A stretch of DNA of 6,234 nucleotides from positions 1 to 6,234 of the forward strand of contig JAIYAI010000644.1 in assembly GCA_027489135.1 (NCBI GenBank), in the 5' to 3' direction. A program made the translations under genes and the position numbers. This document shows, piece after piece, positions 1 to 6,025 of this stretch. The notes under the pieces are model-generated. The model was not told where the DNA came from. It saw nothing but the letters and a program-made list of their open reading frames with translations, and searched no databases. This DNA comes from Acetobacteraceae bacterium. Lineage in GTDB: Bacteria > Pseudomonadota > Alphaproteobacteria > Acetobacterales > Acetobacteraceae. Position 1 is the first letter of the stretch; every line of letters begins with the position of its first letter.

Positions 1-91
1 CGCCGCCGAGAAGAATGTCTCCGTAGATCCCGTCATCCGAGGCACTGCCGGTCAGCGTTTCGGGATCGAGGGTGCCGATGATGGGCGACAT
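1..91 (-). CDS. N-terminus of RTX-like (hemolysin-type calcium-binding) protein, partial
   Basis: This is the start of a minus-strand gene that leaves the window at its left edge; 30 codons are visible. The protein begins MSPIIGTLDPETLTG and continues through SDDGIYGD to LLGG. The G-T-x-x-x-E-x-L-x-G-S/T-x-x-D-D-x-I-x-G-D/G pattern is typical of the first RTX nonapeptide repeats in secreted calcium-binding proteins, which often start abruptly like this with no N-terminal signal peptide and are exported by type I secretion through a C-terminal signal. The ATG at 91 has a purine-rich stretch (AAGGAA on the minus strand) about 9 bases upstream. Function beyond calcium-binding repeats cannot be given because the body of the protein lies outside the window. 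Confidence 0.7.
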   Translation of the reverse strand, partial: MSPIIGTLDPETLTGSASDDGIYGDILLGG

Positions 92-133
92 GGCGTGATG
101 TTCCTTGGCTGGACGTCGACCGGATCCACCAGC

Positions 134-191
134 GATCGGTTGTGCGAACGTTTCCTAATGTTGAGCGTAGCGAGATCGGTTGCCGAACGTT
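134..191. repeat. Pair of near-identical ~19-bp direct repeats upstream of the RTX gene
   Basis: GATCGGTTGTGCGAACGTT at 134-152 recurs as GATCGGTTGCCGAACGTT at 174-191. The two differ only by TG versus C in the middle. Starts are exactly 40 bases apart, about four helical turns, which would place both copies on the same DNA face. They lie 43 to 100 bases upstream of the RTX start codon at 91, where an activator or repressor site would be expected. A regulatory role is inferred; no -35/-10 pair could be assigned. Confidence 0.45.
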
Positions 192-508
192 GAAGCGCCG
201 GCCGGAAGAGTCGGGAATTGTGCGGAACTCGGTGGGCCAGCGCCCCGGCCGAGCGTGCAAGGTCCCGGGCATCCCGGAGGAAGATGCCTCGCCGGAACAC
301 CCAGGGCGGCGCCGCGGCGCACCGTCTCCGCGTCGACGTCCTGTGCGCCGGCGAACACCCGGCCCACGGCCCGGCCAATACGGTCGGTGTCACGCCCGGT
401 GCCGCGCATCTCCGTGCCGATGATGAGCTCGGCGAGCCCCTTTGTGCGGTCTGCCCAGGGCTGGCCGCGCGCCGGCGTGGCGATTTCGGACAGGGGGAGG
501 CGCGCCAT
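155..508 (-). pseudogene. Possible decayed reading frame of unknown function
   Basis: I do not recognise this protein. From the ATG at 508 the minus strand reads MARLPLSEIATPARG and runs for 69 codons with about 90% G or C in third positions, as in the confident genes here. From about position 304 the frame becomes Pro/Cys/Gly-rich and unconvincing. The neighbouring minus frame beginning at GTG 300 gives a more natural continuation (VFRRGIFLRDARDLARSAG). One extra G in the run at 304-306 would account for the change of frame. It could be a frameshifted gene, a fragment stranded by the adjacent IS remnant, or chance open frame in GC-rich DNA. No convincing ribosome binding site is seen. Apart from this and the direct repeats, 92-506 shows no recognisable gene. 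Confidence 0.25.
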
Positions 509-611
509 GACGCTTCATCTTCGCCCCTTGGGCGTCAGTCAGGACGAATCGCGCCATCCGCAGCTTCAATCGCACATCACGCCGGTCGCGAATCCCAGCT
601 CTCAACAGGCC
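507..611 (-). mobile_element. IS5-family (IS1031-like) insertion sequence remnant: left end and transposase N-terminus
   Basis: On the minus strand the ATG at 557 opens MARFVLTDAQGAKMKRH, which matches the conserved start of IS5/IS1031-group transposases (typically M-x-R-x-V-L-T-D-A-Q-W-A-K-M-x-P-H) as I know them. The usual Trp is Gly here. After about 17 codons the match stops, and none of the downstream transposase, including any DDE catalytic residue, is present. The 54 bases upstream of this ATG, starting GGCCTGTTGAGAGCTGGGAT at 611, look like an IS outer end and leader. They directly follow TAA (614-612), and TNA is the usual IS1031-group target. No matching right end was found, so the element is a dead fragment. 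Confidence 0.6.
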
Positions 612-3320
612 TTAGCCAAGGCCCATGTGCTGCAGGCTCAGCACGATCCGATCCCGCCATGCCACCGCCCCCTGCGCGGTGGCCATTGCATGGGCCCGGG
701 ACAGTTCCGCCGCCGCCGCCATGGGAGCATCAGGCGCCCCGGCCGCCAGCAGTCCCTCGGCCCGAATGCGCAGGAGTTCCGGCAGGCACCATGATTCGCC
801 GGTCGCCGCGCAGCGCCCCAGGGCCTCGTCCACCGCGCTGAGCCCGGCCCCAGGCTGCCCCTCTGCCACCACGATCCGCCCAAGTGAGGCCAGGAACGCC
901 GTCAGGTACTGAGTGAACCCAGCCTGGCGCAGCATCGCGACCGCCCCGGTCAGCAATGGCAGCCCCTGTGCCACGCGGCCCGTGCGGCACAGCAGCTCCC
1001 CTTCGAACCCATCCGCGTAAGCGCGCCAGACATCCAGCGCATCGGCGCTCGTGTGCTCTCGCAGCAGCCCGAGGTAGCGCGCTGCAGCATCCAGATTCCC
1101 CGCCAGCAGCGCGACGGGACAGGCCGATTGCGCGATGACATTGCAGAGCGACAGCGTATGTCCCAACGCCCGTGCCTGCTCGACGCTGTCCGCCGCCTCG
1201 CGCAGCGCGTCCTGCTCCTGGCCCTGCAGCCAGAGAATGCGTGCCAGCGTGATGCGCGCCGTCGCGCGCTGGTCGAACTGGAAGCGCACGGCGTGGGACC
1301 GTTCCGGCGGCGGCGCATACTGCGCCAGCATGCGGTCGATATGCGCGCGAGCCCGCGCCTGCTCGCCGAGGAAATGCAGCGAGGCGCCCGTCATGCGGTC
1401 GGCGATCAGCAGGTCGGTCCCGTCGGCAACGTGCCGGAACCGTCCCGCCAGGTCCAGCGCGGCCCGGAACTCGCCATGGTTGGTGCGATCCGCCCAGAGC
1501 GCCCAGAGGGCACGCAGCTGGTAGTCGCGGTCACCCAGGGTCTCCGCCAGGTCCAGCGTGCGCCGCCAGGCCGCCGCGCTGCCGTCGAGGCGCGTCATGG
1601 CGTACATCTGCGCCCAGCCCAGTGCGGCGTGCAGCTGCATGTGGCGCCGCTCGTCGCCAGCGGCATCGGCAGGCAGCGTCGCCAAGGCGCGTTCCACCCA
1701 GGCCAGGCATTCGTCGACGAGCGAGAGCTGGAACCATAGCGGCACCGCAGCGACGACCAGCGCGACGCCGATCGTCGCATCGCCGTCCGGCGCGAAGGCC
1801 CAACCCAGTGCCGTACGCAGGTCGTCGATCCGCCGCGCATAGAGGCCGAGCCATGCCGCGCCGGCCTGTGTTTCCCAGGCACGCGCCGCCGCCTCGAAGA
1901 GGTCACGGTGGAAGCAGGCGTGGCGCTGCGCCACCGCCGGCGCCTCGCCGCTCTCCGCCAGCCTCTCGCGCAGGTAGCCGCGCGTCGTCTCCATCAGGCG
2001 GTAGCCGACGCCCGCCTCCTCGATCTCCACCGTCAGCAGGGACTTCGCCACGAGGCAGGCGAGCAGGTCGTCGAAGGCCGGCCCCCGCAACCCCGGGACG
2101 ACGGCGACGGCCCGCGCCGCATCCAGGCTGAAGCCGCCGGGGAAGACCGCAAGTTGGCGCAGGATCGCCTGCTCCTCGGCCGACAGCGCGCCATAGCTCC
2201 AGTCCAGCGTCGCGCGCAGCGTCTGCTGCCGCGGCAGGGCTGTACGCCGGCCGCGCATCAGCAGCCTGAAGCGGTCATCCAGCAGCCGGGCAAGCTCCGA
2301 CAGGCCGAAGGCATCCATGCGCCCGGCCGCGAGTTCGATCGCCAGCGCGATGCCATCGAGGCGGCGACAGATCTCGGCGACAAGCGGCGCCTGCGCATCG
2401 GTCAGCTCGAAGCCGCCAAGCGCCCCTGCGGCGCGTTCGACGAAGAGCTGTACGGCCGGGGAGCGCAGCGCTTCCTCCGCGGTCAGGGCCGGCGCGACCG
2501 GCGGCAGGCCGAGCGGCGGCAGCCGCTGCACCCATTCGCCGGCGGCGCGCAGCGGCTCCCGGCTCGTCGCCAGGATGGACGCGCCGGGGACGCCGCGCAG
2601 CACCGCTTCCGCCAGGGTCGCCGCGGCATCCACGACGTGCTCGCAATTGTCGAGCAGCAGCAGCACGCGCCGGGTTCGGATGGTAGCGACCAGGCTGTCG
2701 AGATAGGGCTCGGTGCGGACGGCGACGCCGAGCGCCGCGGCCAGCGCCGCCGGCACGCCGCGCGGATCGTCCACCGGCGCGAGGTCGACGAAGACCGCAC
2801 CTTCTGCGAAGCGCGACGCGGCCGCCTCGGCCACCGCGAGCGCGACGCTGGTCTTCCCGATGCCGCCCGGCCCCGCGATGGTGACGAGCCGTCGCGTCCG
2901 CAGATGGCCGAGCAGGTCATCGACCGCCTGCTGCCGCCCGACGAGGCGCGTCAGCAGGGCGGGCAGGCCGCTCGCGGGCGCGGCAGTCTCCGCGGCCGCC
3001 ACCGTTCCCTCGGTCGTGGCCACGAAGCTGTAGCCGCGCCCCGGCACGTTCACGATGAAGCGACGCCCGGGCTGGCCGTCCCCGAGCGCCTTGCGCAGCG
3101 CGGCGACGTGCACGCGCAGGCTCGCCTCCTCCACCACCGTGTCCGGCCAGGCGCGGGCGATCAGGTCCTCCTTCGTGAGCAGCTCGCCTGCACGCTCGGC
3201 CAGCGCGATCAGGATCTCGAGCGCACGACTGCCGACCCGCACCGACTTGCCGTCCTCCAGCAGCAGACGACGGTCCGGGTGAAGCGCAAAAGGTCCGAAG
3301 GCAAGCACCCGATCCGACAA
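612..3320 (-). CDS. Winged-helix / STAND-type ATPase transcriptional regulator with helical-repeat C-terminus
   Basis: A 902-residue, probably cytoplasmic regulator. Residues about 7-102 form an OmpR/PhoB-type winged helix: FGPFALHPDRRLL strands, EEASLRVHVAALRKALGD recognition-helix region, and the GRGYSFV wing. Residues about 120-400 form an NB-ARC/STAND-like ATPase with Walker A GPGGIGKT (150-157), Walker B VLLLLDNCEHV (219-229), ATSREPL (251-257) and LDGIALAIELAAGR (321-334). A conserved YRLMETTRGYLRERL segment lies at 440-454, and the rest is helical and Ala/Leu-rich, probably TPR-like. Such proteins are thought to use ATP-dependent switching on ligand sensing to control transcription. 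I chose TTG at 3320 because AGGAG (3332-3328) sits 7 bases upstream and the domain begins at once; GTG at 3308 is the alternative. The frame is open to 3677, but that part is low-complexity and overlaps the divergent gene. It likely controls the hydrolase operon. The stop codon touches the IS remnant, so the extreme C-terminus may be altered. Confidence 0.9.
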   Translation of the reverse strand: MSDRVLAFGPFALHPDRRLLLEDGKSVRVGSRALEILIALAERAGELLTKEDLIARAWPDTVVEEASLRVHVAALRKALGDGQPGRRFIVNVPGRGYSFVATTEGTVAAAETAAPASGLPALLTRLVGRQQAVDDLLGHLRTRRLVTIAGPGGIGKTSVALAVAEAAASRFAEGAVFVDLAPVDDPRGVPAALAAALGVAVRTEPYLDSLVATIRTRRVLLLLDNCEHVVDAAATLAEAVLRGVPGASILATSREPLRAAGEWVQRLPPLGLPPVAPALTAEEALRSPAVQLFVERAAGALGGFELTDAQAPLVAEICRRLDGIALAIELAAGRMDAFGLSELARLLDDRFRLLMRGRRTALPRQQTLRATLDWSYGALSAEEQAILRQLAVFPGGFSLDAARAVAVVPGLRGPAFDDLLACLVAKSLLTVEIEEAGVGYRLMETTRGYLRERLAESGEAPAVAQRHACFHRDLFEAAARAWETQAGAAWLGLYARRIDDLRTALGWAFAPDGDATIGVALVVAAVPLWFQLSLVDECLAWVERALATLPADAAGDERRHMQLHAALGWAQMYAMTRLDGSAAAWRRTLDLAETLGDRDYQLRALWALWADRTNHGEFRAALDLAGRFRHVADGTDLLIADRMTGASLHFLGEQARARAHIDRMLAQYAPPPERSHAVRFQFDQRATARITLARILWLQGQEQDALREAADSVEQARALGHTLSLCNVIAQSACPVALLAGNLDAAARYLGLLREHTSADALDVWRAYADGFEGELLCRTGRVAQGLPLLTGAVAMLRQAGFTQYLTAFLASLGRIVVAEGQPGAGLSAVDEALGRCAATGESWCLPELLRIRAEGLLAAGAPDAPMAAAAELSRAHAMATAQGAVAWRDRIVLSLQHMGLG

Positions 3321-3451
3321 GCAACTGCTCCTGCAGTCCGTTCCTGTTGCGAAGGTTTGCGCAGTCCAACGAGGTTTTGCACCCCTTAACTCGCGTCGGA
3401 GGGGGCCCGTCACCGAAGCTTCAGCCCGGATGGAATGCAAAGGGTGCGGGT
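3321..3451. promoter_or_regulatory. Divergent intergenic promoter region with direct repeat
   Basis: These 131 bases separate the divergent starts of the regulator (3320) and the hydrolase operon (3452), so both promoters should lie here or just inside the genes. AGGTTTGC at 3353-3360 is repeated as AGGTTTTGC at 3372-3380, 19 bases apart start to start, roughly two helical turns. OmpR-type winged helices typically bind direct repeats of about this spacing, so this is a candidate operator. No clear sigma70-type -35/-10 pair was identified on either strand. The regulatory assignment is inferred from position. Confidence 0.45.
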
Positions 3452-4402
3452 GTGAACAGCGGATGCGCAGGGACGGAGACGGTCGATCCGGTGGTCGAAC
3501 AGTTCCTGGCGACGCGTCGTCACGAAGCCGCGATCGGGACGCTGTCATTCGGCGATGCGCATCGCGCGCTGCGGCGGATCCAGGCGGTGCCGGTGGAGAT
3601 GCCGGACATGGAGTTGGAAACGCTTTCCCTGCCCGTCGGCCCGACGGGCAGCGTGCCGGTCCGCATCCTGCGTCCACCCCTGGCCAACGGCCGGCCCCTG
3701 CCCTTCATCCTGTACCTGCATGGCGGCTGCTGGGTCATGGGCGGCGCCGATACGCATGACCGGCTGGCGCGGCTGCTGGCCCTGGGCAGCGAGGCCGCGG
3801 TCGTCGCCGTCGACTACGCGCTGGCGCCGGCCGCGCAGTACCCGGTGCAGATCGAGCAGGCGCATGCCGCGCTCGCCCATCTCGCGGCGCAGGCCGCCAC
3901 GCATCGTCTCGATGCCTCGCGCATCGCCATCGCGGGCGACTGCGCCGGCGGCACCATCGCTGCCGCGGTCGCGATGCTGTGCAAGCGCCGGCGCGGGCCG
4001 GACCTCGTGCTGCAGCTGCTGTTCGATCCGCTCCTGGCGGAGCCGGAGGACGGCTGCGACGGCTGGCCCGGCACCGCGGCCATGCGGCGCTGGATCGCCG
4101 CCGCCTTCCCGGATCCCGCGATCCGACTGCAGCCCACCGCCTTCCCGATCCACGCGACCGAGGAAGATCTCAACGATCTGCCGCCGGCGCTGATCATCCA
4201 GGCCGAGCATGACCCGCTGCGCGCTGCGGGAGAGGCCTACGCCGCGCGCCTGCAAGCCGCCGGCGTTCCCGCCCGCACGGCCTGCTTTCCCGGCATGATC
4301 CACGATTTCGTCGCGTTGCACGCGCTGGCCGATGCGCCGGCGACGCAGGCGGCGATCACCGAGGCGACGGCCGCGCTGCGCGCCGCGCTCTACGGGCCAT
4401 GA
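3452..4402 (+). CDS. HSL-family alpha/beta hydrolase with Cys in the nucleophile position
   Basis: A 316-residue protein of the hormone-sensitive-lipase (bacterial esterase family IV, Abhydrolase_3) type, a group that hydrolyses short- to medium-chain esters. The landmarks are present: an LYLHGG oxyanion segment at 87-92, DYALAPAAQYP at 121-131, a nucleophile elbow at 162-167, the acid residue in AEHDPLR (Asp254) and the base in GMIHDF (His284). Two positions deviate. The elbow reads GDCAGG instead of GDSAGG, putting Cys164 where the catalytic Ser belongs, and the oxyanion motif reads HGGC instead of HGGG. The Cys codon TGC is at 3941-3943. The start is GTG at 3452, with AAAGGG at 3439-3444 seven bases upstream; an in-frame ATG at 3347 would extend into the promoter region. 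It is the first gene of the operon, and its TGA overlaps an ATG at 4399 (ATGA). Cytoplasmic; no signal peptide. Substrate unknown. Confidence 0.9.
   Translation: MNSGCAGTETVDPVVEQFLATRRHEAAIGTLSFGDAHRALRRIQAVPVEMPDMELETLSLPVGPTGSVPVRILRPPLANGRPLPFILYLHGGCWVMGGADTHDRLARLLALGSEAAVVAVDYALAPAAQYPVQIEQAHAALAHLAAQAATHRLDASRIAIAGDCAGGTIAAAVAMLCKRRRGPDLVLQLLFDPLLAEPEDGCDGWPGTAAMRRWIAAAFPDPAIRLQPTAFPIHATEEDLNDLPPALIIQAEHDPLRAAGEAYAARLQAAGVPARTACFPGMIHDFVALHALADAPATQAAITEATAALRAALYGP
3629..3651. repeat. Perfect 23-bp palindrome inside the first hydrolase gene
   Basis: CTGCCCGTCGG, one central C, then CCGACGGGCAG: an 11-bp perfect inverted repeat about 180 bases after the start codon, encoding LPVGPTGS. 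In RNA it could form a 10-bp stem with a three-base loop. It may be an intragenic operator or simply a codon-use coincidence. Confidence 0.4.
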
Positions 4403-4428
4403 GCCCCAACCCCGGACAGGAGACCACC

Positions 4429-5082
4429 ATGCCCATTGCCCAACCGACCCCCGGCAAGCTGCTGCTCTCGCCAGGCGACCACACGCTGGTGATGATCGAC
4501 TTCCAGTCGCAGATGGCCTTCGCGACGAAGTCGATCGACCCCGTCCTACTCCGCAGCAACGCGGCGCTGGTGGCGCAATCCGCGCAGGGTTTCGGCGTCT
4601 CCACCATCCTGACCACGGTCGCGGAGAAGAGCTTCTCCGGCCCGATGTTCGAGGAGATCACGAGCGCCTTCCCCGGCCAGGCGATGTTCGACCGCACCTC
4701 GATGAACACCTGGGAGGACGCGGCGGTGATCGCGCGCGTCAACGAGATCGGCAAGGGCCGCATCGTCCTCGCCGGCCTCTGGACCAGCGTCTGCATCGTC
4801 GCCCCTGCGCTCTCGGCCATCGACCAGGGCTTCGAGGTCTTCGTCATCGCCGATGCCTGCGGCGACATCACCGAGGAGGCGCATGAGCGCGCCATGCAGC
4901 GCATGGCCCAGGCCGGCGCGCAGCCGATGACCAGCCTGCAATACCTGCTGGAGCTGCAGCGCGACTGGGCGCGGGCCGAGACCTACGAGACGACCACGGG
5001 CATCGCCCGCCGACTCGGCGGTGCCTACGGCCTCGGCATCACCTACGCCCAGACGATGTTCGGCGCCTCCGAAGGCCATTGA
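4429..5082 (+). CDS. Isochorismatase-family cysteine hydrolase (YcaC-like)
   Basis: A 217-residue member of the isochorismatase-like cysteine hydrolase superfamily, closest by eye to YcaC-type proteins (about 208 residues in E. coli). These are soluble oligomeric enzymes of largely undefined substrate. The catalytic Asp is in LVMIDFQ (Asp24) and the nucleophile Cys is in LWTSVCIV (Cys122). The segment DRTSMNTWED at 88-97 occupies the position of the family Lys, with Arg89 there; Arg in this RTxMNxW context is, to my knowledge, common in this YcaC subgroup. The C-terminal third (QRMAQAGAQPMTSLQYLLELQRDWAR, GGAYGLGITYA) is also characteristic of the subgroup. ATG at 4429 is preferred because AGGAG lies six bases upstream. 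An alternative ATG at 4399 overlaps the previous stop and would add ten residues. It is the second gene of the operon, 26 bases after the first. Confidence 0.92.
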   Translation: MPIAQPTPGKLLLSPGDHTLVMIDFQSQMAFATKSIDPVLLRSNAALVAQSAQGFGVSTILTTVAEKSFSGPMFEEITSAFPGQAMFDRTSMNTWEDAAVIARVNEIGKGRIVLAGLWTSVCIVAPALSAIDQGFEVFVIADACGDITEEAHERAMQRMAQAGAQPMTSLQYLLELQRDWARAETYETTTGIARRLGGAYGLGITYAQTMFGASEGH

Positions 5083-5097
5083 GAAGGAAACCCCGCC

Positions 5098-5934
5098 ATG
5101 CCCAGCGTTACCACGCCCGACGGCGTTGCGATCTTCTTCAAGGACTGGGGGCCGCGCGACGCGCAGCCCATCGTCTTCCACCACGGCTGGCCGCTGTCGT
5201 CCGACGACTGGGACGCGCAGATGCTGTTCTTCCTGCAGCACGGATACCGCGTGGTCGCGCATGACCGGCGCGGCCATGGCCGCTCCGCCCAGGTGTCGGA
5301 CGGCCACGACATGGACCATTACGCGGCGGATGCCTCCGCCGTGGCCGAGCATCTCGATCTGCGGAAGGCGGTGCATGTCGGCCACTCCACCGGCGGCGGC
5401 GAGGTCGCGCGCTATGTCGCACGGCACGGGGAGCCGGCCGGGCGTGTGGCGAAGGCCGTGCTGGTCTCCGCCGTGCCGCCCATCATGCTGAAGACCGAGG
5501 CCTATCCCGGTGGCCTGCCGATCGATGTCTTCGATGGCTTCCGTGCGGCGCTGGCGGCGAACCGCGCGCAGTTCTTCCACGATGTCGCGGCCGGCCCCTT
5601 CTACGGCTTCAACCGGCCGGGCGCCGTGGTGCAGCAGGGCGTCATCCAGAACTGGTGGCGCCAGGGCATGATGGGCAGCGCCAAGGCGCATTACGACGGC
5701 ATCAAGGCCTTCTCCGAGACCGACCAGACCGAGGACCTGAAGGCGATCGGCGTGCCCACGCTGGTGATGCACGGGGATGACGACCAGATCGTGCCGATCG
5801 GCAATTCTGCGCTGAAATCCGTGCGGCTTCTGCGGCGCGGCACGCTGAAGGTCTATCCCGGCTTCCAGCACGGGATGCTGACGACGGAGGCCGCGACGTT
5901 GAACGCGGATCTCCTCGCCTTCATCCGGGGCTGA
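5098..5934 (+). CDS. Alpha/beta hydrolase, non-heme chloroperoxidase / perhydrolase type
   Basis: A 278-residue enzyme closely resembling Pseudomonas fluorescens esterase (PFE) and cofactor-free bacterial chloroperoxidases, which hydrolyse esters and can form peracids from carboxylic acids and peroxide. The triad is visible: Ser97 in GHSTGGGE, Asp229 in HGDDDQIVP and His258 in GFQHGM. The oxyanion loop reads [13 protein letters not shown] at 27-39 with Trp31 followed by Pro32. Further family landmarks are [10 protein letters not shown] (54-63), VARYVARHG (103-111) and AQFFHDV..GPFYG (157-170). The start ATG at 5098 follows GAAGGAAA, with only 15 bases between it and the preceding stop. No signal peptide, so cytoplasmic. 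Third gene of the operon. The physiological substrate is not readable from sequence. Confidence 0.93.
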   Translation: MPSVTTPDGVAIFFKDWGPRDAQPIVFHHGWPLSSDDWDAQMLFFLQHGYRVVAHDRRGHGRSAQVSDGHDMDHYAADASAVAEHLDLRKAVHVGHSTGGGEVARYVARHGEPAGRVAKAVLVSAVPPIMLKTEAYPGGLPIDVFDGFRAALAANRAQFFHDVAAGPFYGFNRPGAVVQQGVIQNWWRQGMMGSAKAHYDGIKAFSETDQTEDLKAIGVPTLVMHGDDDQIVPIGNSALKSVRLLRRGTLKVYPGFQHGMLTTEAATLNADLLAFIRG

Positions 5935-5942
5935 AGCCCCGG
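5925..5942 (+). other. Perfect hairpin across the stop codon of the third hydrolase
   Basis: CCGGGGC, loop TGAA, GCCCCGG: a seven-base-pair GC-only stem whose loop contains the TGA stop at 5932-5934. No run of T follows, so it is not a canonical Rho-independent terminator. It may slow 3' decay or mark partial transcription attenuation before the next gene. Confidence 0.5.
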
Positions 5943-5962
5943 GACGGCACAGAGAGCAGGCC

Positions 5963-6025
5963 ATGACGCTTGGCCGCGGTCATCGCAGCGACCGCGGCCG
6001 GCTCGCCAAGGGAGCCGTTCGATGA
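5963..6025 (+). CDS. Possible 20-residue leader peptide overlapping the XapX gene start
   Basis: A short frame reads MTLGRGHRSDRGRLAKGAVR and stops at TGA 6023-6025, overlapping the next gene's ATG (6022-6024) as ATGA. A purine-rich AGAGAGCAGG lies just upstream of its ATG. It contains five Arg in 20 residues and runs through both hairpins of this gap. The arrangement fits a leader peptide that opens the structures and couples translation to the downstream gene. I recognise no homologue, and a frame this short can arise by chance. Confidence 0.3.
   Translation: MTLGRGHRSDRGRLAKGAVR
5972..6017 (+). promoter_or_regulatory. Tandem intercistronic hairpins, the second partly covering the XapX ribosome binding site
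   Basis: The first is a perfect 10-bp inverted repeat (GGCCGCGGTC at 5972-5981, GACCGCGGCC at 5990-5999, eight-base loop). The second is CGGCTC at 5999-6004 pairing with GAGCCG at 6012-6017. They share base 5999. The Shine-Dalgarno-like AAGGGAG (6008-6014) lies half in the loop and half in the right arm of the second hairpin, so its folding would limit ribosome access to the ATG at 6022. There is no T tract, so a canonical terminator is unlikely. Confidence 0.45.

Noticed and set aside
156..170. TAATGTTGAGCG as a possible right end of the IS remnant (compare TAAGGCCTGTTGAGAGC at the left end)
   Set aside because: Only seven bases match, a four-base gap is needed, and a target duplication would read TTA on this strand, not TAA.
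110..341. GGACGTCGAC near 112-121 and its inverted copy GTCGACGTCC near 332-341
   Set aside because: Both contain the self-complementary GTCGAC core common in GC-rich DNA, and nothing around them is shared.
180..841. Overlapping plus-strand open frames of about 205 codons
   Set aside because: They run across the IS remnant and into the antisense of the regulator, are Arg/Pro/Ala-rich and have no recognisable motifs or ribosome binding site.
1908..3389. 493-codon open frame on the plus strand opposite the regulator
   Set aside because: It is antisense to an unmistakable winged-helix/ATPase gene; its product is Arg/Gln/Gly-rich with no recognisable domain, a usual by-product of GC-rich codon use.
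3321..3677. 119-residue N-terminal extension of the regulator from the ATG at 3677
   Set aside because: The extension is low-complexity, overlaps the divergent hydrolase gene and promoter, and lacks a ribosome binding site as good as that of TTG 3320.
4546..5964. 472-codon open frame on the minus strand opposite the isochorismatase-type and PFE-type genes
   Set aside because: It covers two confident genes and their junction, is His/Arg/Gly-rich and shows no domain; the plus-strand products have complete catalytic motifs.
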